From the NCBI GenBank assembly GCA_041739345.1, contig JBGSNZ010000021.1, positions 310,001 through 374,000 of the forward strand: DNA of 64,000 nt. The letters are read 5' to 3'. A program made the position numbers and the translations under genes. Shown piece after piece: positions 17,483 through 24,902 of this stretch. The stretch's first letter is position 1. Each line of letters starts with the position of its first letter. The stretch comes from DIGJ01 sp041739345. GTDB lineage: Bacteria > Bacillota > Clostridia > Lachnospirales > Lachnospiraceae. Below the pieces are notes generated by a model. It saw only the letters and a list, made by a program, of their open reading frames with translations, ran no database searches and was not told where the DNA came from.

Positions 17483-17511
17483 TTGACAAATAGTAAACTA
17501 GTTGATACAAT
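17483..17511 (+). promoter_or_regulatory. Promoter of MATE exporter leader
   Basis: TTGACA (17483-17488), 17-nt spacer, TACAAT (17506-17511). The spacer holds a 6-bp palindrome ACTAGT, a possible repressor site. The RNA would start near 17518, about 137 nt before the MATE gene. Confidence 0.7.
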
Positions 17512-17537
17512 TCTTTTGTTCATCGGAGGGTTTGTAA

Positions 17538-17558
17538 TTGAAATTACATGCTGGATAA
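17538..17558 (+). CDS. Candidate 6-residue leader peptide (MKLHAG)
   Basis: A GGAGGG site (17525-17530) has no gene behind it other than a TTG codon 7 nt away, opening a six-codon ORF that stops at 17556-17558 inside the 5' arm of a terminator. An ATG at 17548 gives MLDKMSG but is too far from the site. A ribosome stalled here would cover the terminator's 5' arm. No direct evidence of translation. Confidence 0.45.
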   Translation: MKLHAG

Positions 17559-17598
17559 GATGTCGGGATAGCCCGGTATTTTATCTGGCATTTTTTTT
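17549..17598 (+). terminator. Leader terminator (attenuator) before MATE gene
   Basis: TGCTGGATAA (17549-17558) pairs with TTATCTGGCA (17581-17590) using two G-U pairs, with an inner CGGG/CCCG stem, then eight Ts (17591-17598). It lies between promoter and MATE gene, so it must be read through for expression. Confidence 0.8.
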
Positions 17599-17654
17599 GC
17601 AATTGCAGCTTAATTAAGTTGAAAATCTATTAATATACTATTTTAGGAGAAATT

Positions 17655-19019
17655 ATGAAAAGTACAAATAATTTTACAGAGGGAAAAATACTTATGCCGC
17701 TGTTTAAATTTACCGTTCCAATTATGTTAACAATTCTTTTGCAGGGCTTATATGGTGCTGTGGATTTAATGGTTGTGGGGCAGTTCGGGGATGCATCTAG
17801 CGTATCGGCAGTGGCAACTGGTAGCCAGATTATGCAGACAGTGACAGGGATAATTACAGGATTATCCATGGGAATCACAATTATGATTGGACAAAAGATT
17901 GGTGAAAAAAAGATGGAAGAAGCAGCAAGGACTGTAGGTGCTGCGATAAGTCTGTTTGCAGTAGTTGCAGTAGTAGTTACTGCTTTGATGATGATAATGT
18001 CTAGGCATATTGCACAGGCAGTCAATGCACCAGCAGAAGCATTTGAAAAAACAGTACAGTATGTATTAATTTGTTCGTTAGGTATTATATTAATTATTGC
18101 TTATAATGTTATTAGTGCTATATTTAGAGGCTGTGGGAATTCAAAAATGCCATTGATAATTGTAGGAATTGCATGCATAACTAATATAGCTGGAGATTAT
18201 GTGCTGATAGGCATATTTAAACTAGATGCGGCAGGTGCTTCCATAGCAACTGTTTTTGCACAAGCAGTAAGTGTTGTTTGCTCATTTGCAATTATTAGAA
18301 AACAAGGTCTGCCTTTTAGATTTTCAAGAAAGTACATTCACTTCCATAAAAAAGAATTAAAAAGAATAGTTAAGCTTGGATTTCCTATTTCACTACAGGA
18401 TGCTCTAACCAATATTTCTTTTTTGATAATAACGTCGATAATAAATTCATTAGGGCTTACAGCTTCTGCAGCAATTGGAGTCAGTGAGAAAGTTGTAGTA
18501 TTTATTATGCTAATTCCTATGGCTTATATGTCTTCTGTTTCCGCATTTGTTGCACAAAATATCGGGGCTGGAAAACCCGATCGAGCAAAGAAAACAATGT
18601 ATTATGCAATGGGAACTTCTCTTTTGTTTGGAGTGGTCATGTTTGTAGTTTCTTTTTGGCATGGAGGTATTCTTGCTGGAGTCTTTTCTAAAAACGAACA
18701 GGTGATTGCCGCATGTGCGGAGTATATGAAATCATATGCAATAGATTGTGTACTGGTTTGTATTTTGTTCTGCTTCATGGGATATTTCAATGGTTGCGGT
18801 AAGACCATGTTTGTCATGACACAAGGGATGCTGGCAGCATTTTTTGTACGCATTCCTTTCTCATATTTTATAAGTAAAATACCTGGAGTAACCATGTTGC
18901 AGATAGGGTTTGCTTCACCGATTGCCACAATTTTCGCTATTATACTTTCTGTATTTTACTATATATATATAGTAAAAAATGAAAATAGTAAAATGAAATT
19001 ATACGAAGATGGTTTTTGA
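17655..19019 (+). CDS. MATE-family multidrug/cation exporter
   Basis: A 454-residue membrane protein with about 12 hydrophobic segments. Residues 1-60 show the MATE/NorM-DinF pattern (PLFKFTVPIMLTILLQGLYG, then VDLMVVGQFGD). It expels cationic drugs or metabolites using Na+ or H+. Upstream are its own promoter, a leader peptide candidate and an intrinsic terminator, which suggests induction by ribosome-targeting compounds or another ligand. AGGAG lies 6 nt before the ATG. Substrate unknown. Confidence 0.92.
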   Translation: MKSTNNFTEGKILMPLFKFTVPIMLTILLQGLYGAVDLMVVGQFGDASSVSAVATGSQIMQTVTGIITGLSMGITIMIGQKIGEKKMEEAARTVGAAISLFAVVAVVVTALMMIMSRHIAQAVNAPAEAFEKTVQYVLICSLGIILIIAYNVISAIFRGCGNSKMPLIIVGIACITNIAGDYVLIGIFKLDAAGASIATVFAQAVSVVCSFAIIRKQGLPFRFSRKYIHFHKKELKRIVKLGFPISLQDALTNISFLIITSIINSLGLTASAAIGVSEKVVVFIMLIPMAYMSSVSAFVAQNIGAGKPDRAKKTMYYAMGTSLLFGVVMFVVSFWHGGILAGVFSKNEQVIAACAEYMKSYAIDCVLVCILFCFMGYFNGCGKTMFVMTQGMLAAFFVRIPFSYFISKIPGVTMLQIGFASPIATIFAIILSVFYYIYIVKNENSKMKLYEDGF

Positions 19020-19048
19020 AAGTAATGTGTTAAACAACATCAACCAGT

Positions 19049-19110
19049 AAAAAGGACATTTAAAAGGTGACTCCGATAGCCGATCGAATCACTTTTTAAA
19101 TGTCTTTTAT
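19049..19110. terminator. Bidirectional terminator, MATE gene and SleB gene
   Basis: AAAAGGACATTTAAAAGGTGA (19050-19070) and TCACTTTTTAAATGTCTTTT (19089-19108) form a long stem with T-rich ends on either strand, between convergent genes. Confidence 0.75.
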
Positions 19111-19162
19111 TGTCATAAGTTAATTCCTATATAAATATATTTTTAGCACAAACATTTTTTAA

Positions 19163-19915
19163 TTATTTTGTAAATATCAAGTGATCAAGCCGAGCTGTTT
19201 GCGTCTTAGACCACAACCACTGATTCTTTGAGCTTTCATCAAAATAGAAAATCGCATTTTTGCTTGGATCACTACCAAACATGGCAGTCCATGCGGCTCT
19301 TTTTGATGCAGCAGAAGGAGTATTCTTTATTGTTCCGATTTTTACCGGAGTAAATTGCCAATATTCACCAAATCTCTGATTGATTACACCACTGATTGTG
19401 GAAGCCCATTCTCCGTTTTGAACACGATTTACTACAACTGCGCCAACTGCTATTTTAGCTTGTAGGGATTCACCTCCAGCTTCGGCCTCAATGAGTTTTG
19501 CCAATAAGTCAATTTCAGCATTGGAGTAGGGGATGACTGCATCTGATTTTCTATATGCTTTCACGCCCGGAATGTTTAATTTTTCGCCGGGTATAATTGA
19601 ATTTCCTGTAGTTCTATTTGCTTTTTTTAATTTTGATAGGGGTATCTTAAACTTATTTGCTACCTTGTACAAGGTGTCGCCGCTTTTTACTTTATATACA
19701 TGTGCTGGAACATAAATTATATCCCCGGGTATAAGAGTATCTCCATCCAAGTTGTTACTCTTGCGTAAGGTTTTGACGCTAGTGTTAAATAACTTACTAA
19801 GCGAATAAAGAGAGTCGCTTTCTATTACAGTGTAATCTGCAGCGCTTGCCACAGCTGTGGGGAATGACAATAGAAAACAAAGTGTTATAACAAATATCTT
19901 CTTAACTCGTTTCAT
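19163..19915 (-). CDS. LysM and SleB-type cell-wall hydrolase
   Basis: A 250-residue exported protein: signal peptide (residues 5-25, ending ASAA), two LysM domains (about 27-70 and 73-117, VKSGDTLYKVANKFKIPLSK) and a Hydrolase_2/SleB-CwlJ domain (about 130-250) with the catalytic Glu in LAKLIEAEAGGE and VVVNRVQNGE. Such enzymes cleave cortex or vegetative peptidoglycan, so it is a spore-germination or wall-remodelling enzyme. The start at 19915 has AAGGAGG 6 nt upstream; a longer in-frame extension lacks a ribosome site. Confidence 0.92.
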   Translation of the reverse strand: MKRVKKIFVITLCFLLSFPTAVASAADYTVIESDSLYSLSKLFNTSVKTLRKSNNLDGDTLIPGDIIYVPAHVYKVKSGDTLYKVANKFKIPLSKLKKANRTTGNSIIPGEKLNIPGVKAYRKSDAVIPYSNAEIDLLAKLIEAEAGGESLQAKIAVGAVVVNRVQNGEWASTISGVINQRFGEYWQFTPVKIGTIKNTPSAASKRAAWTAMFGSDPSKNAIFYFDESSKNQWLWSKTQTARLDHLIFTK

Positions 19916-20158
19916 AGAAACCTCCTTCAGTGTGTTGAATGATTCAGTATCTAGGATGTATTTCTTTAATTTTACATGACAGTGGGGGTATATTACTATG
20001 TATGTTTCTTGGGAATAAAGGAAGATGCAGACAATGCAAGAAAGTGTTACTAAATAAGGATATAAAAACCAAATAAAGTAATACCAGAAAAGAAAAAGAT
20101 ATACTATATATGAACCAAACAAAAAGATTCCTTCATTTATTTATTCAATTGATAAAAA

Positions 20159-20187
20159 TTGACAATATTTAGTAAAATATGTATAAT
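20159..20187 (+). promoter_or_regulatory. Promoter of Dabb-MocA operon, 146-nt leader
   Basis: Consensus TTGACA (20159-20164), 17-nt spacer, TATAAT (20182-20187). The RNA would start near 20194 and run about 146 nt to the first ATG. The leader is AT-rich; I see no certain riboswitch in it. The rest of the 424-nt gap (19916-20158) holds no gene. Confidence 0.7.
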
Positions 20188-20339
20188 TAGAGAAGCAATG
20201 ATAGGCAATCTTTGTATAAATTATATAAATATTTTCTACGCTTCAAATCTATACCACACAAAAGACTATTTGTAATAGGGAAGATTTTAACACATCAATT
20301 ATATGGTATAACTGATCATATTTTTTGGGAGGAAAGAAA

Positions 20340-20633
20340 ATGCTTAAGTACATTGTTTTATTTAAATTTCGTGATCCAAAGGAGTGTTTGCCTACAGTCA
20401 TTGAAAAACTACACAGCATGGAAGGCGTTATACCGGAAATTTTATCAATGGAAACAGGTGCAGATATCTGGCATAACGGGCAGAGAAGTTATGACCTTGC
20501 ACTTACTTGCACCTTTAAGGATATGGATGCGGTTGCAGTTTATGATAGGCATCCCTTTCATGAGAACGTGAGAGAATATATTTATGCACACAGGATGGAT
20601 GGAAAAACAGTTATTTACGAGGTTGATGCATGA
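20340..20633 (+). CDS. Dabb-domain (stress-responsive A/B barrel) protein
   Basis: A 97-residue single-domain protein starting MLKYIVLFKFRD, with the family's ferredoxin-like dimeric barrel pattern and DMDAVAVYDRHPFHENVREY near the C-terminus. Dabb proteins include ring-opening or cyclising enzymes and structural partners; no catalytic residue can be assigned here. GGGAGGA precedes the ATG. It overlaps the MocA-HTH gene by 4 nt (ATGA), so the two are coupled. Role in the neighbouring catabolic island is inferred. Confidence 0.85.
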   Translation: MLKYIVLFKFRDPKECLPTVIEKLHSMEGVIPEILSMETGADIWHNGQRSYDLALTCTFKDMDAVAVYDRHPFHENVREYIYAHRMDGKTVIYEVDA

Positions 20634-21556
20634 AAAAAAGTAATTTTGGGGGAATTATAATTGCGGCGAGTATAACGAGAGCCAAGCCAATGCTTAAGCT
20701 TGGTTCTATTCCTGTAATTAAAAGAATTGTTCTTTCATTCCAGCAGGCAGGGGTATTTCCCATCGTTGTGATTACCGGGACACAAGAAGATGAAGTAAGG
20801 CATGAACTATCCGATTATGGTGTTATATTTATAAAAAATGAAAATTGTGAAGATGCAACTATGTTTGAGTCTTTAAAAATAGGTCTAGGTTATCTTAAAG
20901 ATAAATGCAGTCATGTTGTGGTTGCACCGGTCAATTCACCGATGTTTTCACCTGAAACTCTTAAAAAACTACTTGATACGGGCGGAAACGTTACTTTCCC
21001 CGTTTATAAGGAAAAAGCAGGTTTTCCAGTACTTATATCAACTTTAGTTATTCCAAATATTGTGAATTATATAGGAGAAGAAGGGTTTGAAGGTGCCATT
21101 CATTTATTAAGCGAACATCATGTTCGAGTTGAGGTAGAGGATGAAGGTGTGGTTCAAGACATTCATGATTACGAACAGCTACAGAAACTTCTTGAAAAGC
21201 ATAACCATTCACTTTTACAGGCTTCGGTGGGACTTAGTATAGAAAAAGAGACTGTGTTTTTTGATAACCGTACCAAGTTACTTTTGTATCTGATTTCTGA
21301 AACAATGTCAGTCAGTAAGGCATGTGAACTAATGTCAATGTCCTATGCAAAGGCATGGAAGGTTTTAAATAAACTGGAATTTGAACTTGGTTATACAATC
21401 ATACATAGAAGGCAGGGCGGAAAAAGGGATGGTAGGACGCTTCTGACAGAGAAAGGAATGGTATTACTGCAGGCTTATCTTGAATATGAAGATAGTGTTT
21501 TTAAATTTGCACAGGCGGAATTTTTTAGAATATTCAAGAATTATCAAATAATTTAG
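20630..21556 (+). CDS. MocA/MobA-like NTP-transferase fused to ModE-like HTH
   Basis: A 308-residue fusion. Residues 1-190 resemble the MobA/MocA nucleotidyltransferase fold that attaches CMP or GMP to molybdopterin, but the glycine-rich loop reads IIAASITRAKPMLKLG where LAAGxSxRMGxxK is expected, so two glycines and the Met-Gly are lost. Residues about 215-300 form a LysR/ModE-type winged helix (MSVSKACELMSMSYAKAWKV...LGYTIIHRRQGG). It probably regulates, or matures cofactor for, the molybdenum hydroxylase 8 kb downstream. Catalysis is doubtful; a ligand-sensing role is possible. Confidence 0.8.
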   Translation: MKKSNFGGIIIAASITRAKPMLKLGSIPVIKRIVLSFQQAGVFPIVVITGTQEDEVRHELSDYGVIFIKNENCEDATMFESLKIGLGYLKDKCSHVVVAPVNSPMFSPETLKKLLDTGGNVTFPVYKEKAGFPVLISTLVIPNIVNYIGEEGFEGAIHLLSEHHVRVEVEDEGVVQDIHDYEQLQKLLEKHNHSLLQASVGLSIEKETVFFDNRTKLLLYLISETMSVSKACELMSMSYAKAWKVLNKLEFELGYTIIHRRQGGKRDGRTLLTEKGMVLLQAYLEYEDSVFKFAQAEFFRIFKNYQII

Positions 21557-21585
21557 AATTGCTAATTATTTCCAGAAACAAGTTG

Positions 21586-21639
21586 AAATAAAACGGGCTC
21601 CCACTTATAATTCATTTATAAAGGGAGCCCGTTTTATTT
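21586..21639 (+). terminator. Strong intrinsic terminator after MocA-HTH gene
   Basis: Seventeen-base perfect arms (AAATAAAACGGGCTCCC / GGGAGCCCGTTTTATTT) around a 20-nt loop. It isolates the two-gene regulator unit from the following operon. Confidence 0.9.
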
Positions 21640-21718
21640 AATATAAATGGGGGAACCGATGGTGACTCGCTACTATTTGGAGTGACTAAAAAACTATATA
21701 ATTAAGGAGGAAATTAGT

Positions 21719-22381
21719 ATGGGTATCATAATTGATGAGATGGAAGGGAAATTAAGACCCCCAACAATTGGAATTAAACCTTATGAGGCAAAGGTTATTC
21801 CGCTTACGACAGGTGAGGATATGCTAGTTCGTGAAGTAACTTATGATGAGATTCCTTTATTGATGGAAACGATTGAGCCCTTAATGAAACAGCCAAAGGA
21901 TTTTTATGACATTGTTGCATCACGTATCTATGCAGAACTTCTTGGAATGTACCGTTACAGAGTACAGGATGAATATTGCTTTGTAGGTGCTGTTAATGGT
22001 GAAATTGCAGGTATTGTTAATGGACGTCTTGTAAATGAAAAAGTTGGTATGTCATACCATACAATGACGTTGAAGCGCGGTGCTCGTGTTGGCGCTCAGC
22101 TTTTCGCAGCTAAGATGGAATATCATTTTGATTTTATGAATCAGGATGAAGTCTGGATCGTAGCTGAAAGCCCTAATGGATTCAAGCGCTGGATGATAGA
22201 GTATGAATTAGAGTCTCGTCCAGAGTGTCCTCATGAATTAGGCGGAGTACCTACATATGTTCTTACACGTGCGTTATGGGAAAAGCACAAAGCAAACAAA
22301 AACGTTGGTATTCGTCCAGCATTTGAGGAGGTTGTCGAAGCGAATAAGATATTACGCAAGCCGACTAAAATTAGTGTCTGA
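21719..22381 (+). CDS. Unknown protein, possibly GNAT-like; first gene of catabolic operon
   Basis: A 220-residue soluble protein. The middle (about residues 85-150: EYCFVGAVNGEIAGIVNG, then RVGAQLFAAKMEYHF) has the beta-strand and R-x-x-G-x-x-L pattern of an N-acetyltransferase acyl-CoA site, but the match is loose and I do not assign it firmly. AAGGAGG lies 8 nt before the ATG. It starts 80 nt after the terminator and ends 17 nt before the thiolase-like gene, so it opens the operon. Confidence 0.7.
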   Translation: MGIIIDEMEGKLRPPTIGIKPYEAKVIPLTTGEDMLVREVTYDEIPLLMETIEPLMKQPKDFYDIVASRIYAELLGMYRYRVQDEYCFVGAVNGEIAGIVNGRLVNEKVGMSYHTMTLKRGARVGAQLFAAKMEYHFDFMNQDEVWIVAESPNGFKRWMIEYELESRPECPHELGGVPTYVLTRALWEKHKANKNVGIRPAFEEVVEANKILRKPTKISV

Positions 22382-22398
22382 TAAGAGAGGAGAATATT

Positions 22399-23595
22399 AT
22401 GCGTAGTGTAGGTATTGTAGGTATTGGACATACCAAGTTTGGTAAGTCGAATGATCCTTTTATCGACATGATTTGTGATGCTGCACTTGAAGCAATGGAT
22501 GATGCAGGCGCAAAAACAGGTAGAAAAAATGTGATTAACCAAGTATTTGTTGGTACAATGGGTGCCGGTATGGTAAGCCGTATCAGCGGTGTTGCATCAG
22601 CAGTAGTTGATACACTGAATATACGTCCTGCCATGGCAGAGACAATTGAGAATGGACCAGCATCAGGTGCATCAGCTATTAAGTTAGGGTTTATGGCTAT
22701 TGCATCAGGTATGTGTGATTGTGTACTCGTAATTGGTGCAGAAGGCATGCGTGCAGTTACAGGTTGGGAAGGTACTGACTTCGTTGCTACAATGCTTCAA
22801 CCAGAAGGCGAATATAAATATGGTCTCACCCTTCCAGCATTTGCAGGTATGTATACAAGACTCTGCATGGATAAATACGGTGTTGAAAGCAAAGACTTAT
22901 CCATTGTTTCCGTAAAGAACCATGCAAATGCATGTAAGAATCCTTGTGCGCATATACAGGCTCCCGTTGTATTGGAGCGTATTACGAATAAGGCATATAT
23001 AAATGCTACAAATCCTATCGTTGCAGATCCACTTCGTCAGTATGATGTGTGTCCGGTATCTGATGGTGCCGCTGCAGTTTTACTTGTTGCAGAGGACAAA
23101 AAAGATGAACTAGGATTTGCAGACAAGAGGTTTGTAAAGATTGCAGGTATCGGTTCTGCTACCGATACGCATGTTGTTGCTAATCGTGAAGTTCCATCGG
23201 ATTTATTAGCAGTAAGACTGAGTGCTAAGATGGCATATGAAATGGCAAATGTTGGACCAGAGGACATAGATGTCGCCGAATTACATGATGCATTTCAGAT
23301 TCTTGAAATTGCTGAGTCAGAGGAAGTAGGTTTCTTCAAACGTGGGGAAGGTCATATTGCAGCGCGTAACGGGGAAACAACACTTACAGGTAAGAAACCT
23401 ATAAATACATCGGGTGGACTCAAAGCTAAGGGGCATCCTCTTGGTGCAACCGGTGTATCACAGGTCGTTGAGCTCGTTCGTCAGCTTCGCGGTGAAGCTG
23501 GAGAAAGACAGATTGCAGACGCTAAGACAGGTTTGGCAGTTAACTTCGGCGGATTTGGTAATAATGTCGTATCAACAGTTTTGACAACAAAGTGA
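22399..23595 (+). CDS. Thiolase-superfamily protein lacking both catalytic cysteines
   Basis: A 398-residue SCP2/archaeal-type thiolase fold (RSVGIVGIGHTKFGK at the N-terminus; ELHDAFQ and NTSGGLKAKGHPLGATG in the C-terminal half). The position of the nucleophilic Cys (normally ACASG) reads NGPASG near residue 93, and the second active-site Cys (normally CxGGG) reads NFGGFG. The His of GHPLG and of LHDAF are kept. Classical Claisen condensation or thiolysis is therefore unlikely; acyl-CoA binding or another reaction may remain. It is followed 13 nt later by a DUF35 partner, the arrangement of archaeal thiolase complexes. Confidence 0.88.
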   Translation: MRSVGIVGIGHTKFGKSNDPFIDMICDAALEAMDDAGAKTGRKNVINQVFVGTMGAGMVSRISGVASAVVDTLNIRPAMAETIENGPASGASAIKLGFMAIASGMCDCVLVIGAEGMRAVTGWEGTDFVATMLQPEGEYKYGLTLPAFAGMYTRLCMDKYGVESKDLSIVSVKNHANACKNPCAHIQAPVVLERITNKAYINATNPIVADPLRQYDVCPVSDGAAAVLLVAEDKKDELGFADKRFVKIAGIGSATDTHVVANREVPSDLLAVRLSAKMAYEMANVGPEDIDVAELHDAFQILEIAESEEVGFFKRGEGHIAARNGETTLTGKKPINTSGGLKAKGHPLGATGVSQVVELVRQLRGEAGERQIADAKTGLAVNFGGFGNNVVSTVLTTK

Positions 23596-23608
23596 GGAGG
23601 ATATAAAA

Positions 23609-23974
23609 ATGGAACAAATGTATGCTTATAAATGCATAAAATGCGGAAAGCTCCATCATCCTCGTTACATCGTTTGTCAGAATCCTGACTGCGATGGCCG
23701 CGAGTTTGAGACGCTTCCACTGGAAGGTAGATGCAAGCTTTTAACCTGGACTAGAGTTTATAATCTTCCAGAAGGCTATATGTGCCCTTGGTTAAACTTC
23801 GGGATTGTTGAATTCGAAAATGGCGTTCGAGTAACCGGTCAGATTGGCTTTGATGAGGGGATTGAGTCAGGTATGGAGCTGGATGCAACCGTCGGCGTTG
23901 TTCGAGAAAAAGCTATATTATATAAAGAAACCGTTGAGGCTCCTCAGTATGGTTACATATTCCAAAAGGCTTAG
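23609..23974 (+). CDS. DUF35 zinc-ribbon/OB-fold acyl-CoA-associated protein
   Basis: A 121-residue protein: a rubredoxin-like zinc ribbon at residues 8-30 (YKCIKCGKLHHPR, then CQNPDC) and an OB fold (about 45-118, GRCKLLTWTRVY, WLNFGIVEFENGVRVTGQI). DUF35 proteins form complexes with thiolases and HMG-CoA synthases and help channel acyl-CoA. Adjacent to the cysteine-less thiolase, so they probably form one complex. GAGGAG precedes the start. Confidence 0.9.
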   Translation: MEQMYAYKCIKCGKLHHPRYIVCQNPDCDGREFETLPLEGRCKLLTWTRVYNLPEGYMCPWLNFGIVEFENGVRVTGQIGFDEGIESGMELDATVGVVREKAILYKETVEAPQYGYIFQKA

Positions 23975-23999
23975 GCTTTTTGGAATATGGAGAATTGAA

Positions 24000-24902
24000 A
24001 TGAAAGAGTTAAAATCGGTTGAAATATGTCAGCGGATTCAGGCTGCACTTTTGCTAAATGGGAAAAACCTGGAGGTACATTCGGCATTTGCTACAGCGGT
24101 CAATATTATAGGGGATGATATATTCTTTTCTTTGCTAGCCGCCAGCCACTGTTTATTTCCAATGTCGTGTAGAATTTTAAGTGAAATTTCATTTACACAG
24201 GCAGGTATAAGAGAGGGCATGGAGGTTATTGCTTCTGGTGACAGAATTTGTATTCCGAAAGCAGATATATTAATAAATCTGAAAGACAGCATAAAACGTG
24301 ACCTTTCATTTAATAAAAAGGAAGGTTTATTGGTACCTCAAAATTTGGGTATAAAAGTGGAGATTCTGAAAGAACTGATAAGAGATAAAGGGTGTGAGAA
24401 TGACTTAAGCACCCTTGTTACGAGAAAGTATAGTAATCCATATGCTGATTTAGTAAGCGAAAGACTGCCGGGGCTAAATGTAGCTATTAAAGAAGGTAGC
24501 TTACAAGCAGGAGTGCAGGCAGGTAGACTTGCTGGATGCGGAATCGGACTTACGCCTTCATCGGATGATATGCTTATCGGATACATGTCAGCATATCTTG
24601 CTGATTCAAAAGCAAAAGGGAATAGCTGTGAAGAATCTTATAAAGTTATAAATGCCATGGGAAATAGAGCATCCGAACATACCAATACAATAAGTGGGGC
24701 TTTTTTGAAACAATGTGGAATGGGTCTACTTTCAGATGAAATGACGAAGCTTATGTGTGCATTATATTCGGATTCGAATGCTAAAACAGTTAGAAAATGC
24801 GGAGAATGTATTCAAAACTTTGGTTCTACTTCAGGTACTGATATGCTAACAGGGGTCGTCCTAGCAATTGTCAATTTAAATGGAGGAGAATATTTTGGTT
24901 AA
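24000..24902 (+). CDS. allH: DUF2877 protein, AllH/YlbF-like subunit of oxamate carbamoyltransferase
   Basis: A 300-residue DUF2877 protein; the signature GIGLTPSSDDMLIGYMSAY lies near residue 180, with NRASEHTNTISGAFL further on. In E. coli the homologues YlbF, FdrA and YlbE (AllH, AllF, AllG) are reported to form the oxamate carbamoyltransferase of anaerobic allantoin use, which makes carbamoyl phosphate. All three are adjacent here. Start at 24000 with GGAG upstream; its stop overlaps the allF start by 8 nt. No carbamate kinase is present in the window. Confidence 0.85.
   Translation: MKELKSVEICQRIQAALLLNGKNLEVHSAFATAVNIIGDDIFFSLLAASHCLFPMSCRILSEISFTQAGIREGMEVIASGDRICIPKADILINLKDSIKRDLSFNKKEGLLVPQNLGIKVEILKELIRDKGCENDLSTLVTRKYSNPYADLVSERLPGLNVAIKEGSLQAGVQAGRLAGCGIGLTPSSDDMLIGYMSAYLADSKAKGNSCEESYKVINAMGNRASEHTNTISGAFLKQCGMGLLSDEMTKLMCALYSDSNAKTVRKCGECIQNFGSTSGTDMLTGVVLAIVNLNGGEYFG

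Noticed and set aside
17548..17571. ATG-initiated MLDKMSG leader peptide
   Set aside because: The ribosome site is 17 nt away, too far for efficient initiation; the TTG at 17538 fits better.
20194..20339. Purine riboswitch before the Dabb gene
   Set aside because: TTTCTAC and GACTAT are present but separated by 24 instead of about 18 nt, and P1-P3 stems do not form; kept only as a weak lead.
20212..20571. 119-residue ORF before and over the Dabb gene
   Set aside because: It lacks a ribosome site, overlaps the well-supported Dabb gene in another frame and starts in the AT-rich leader.
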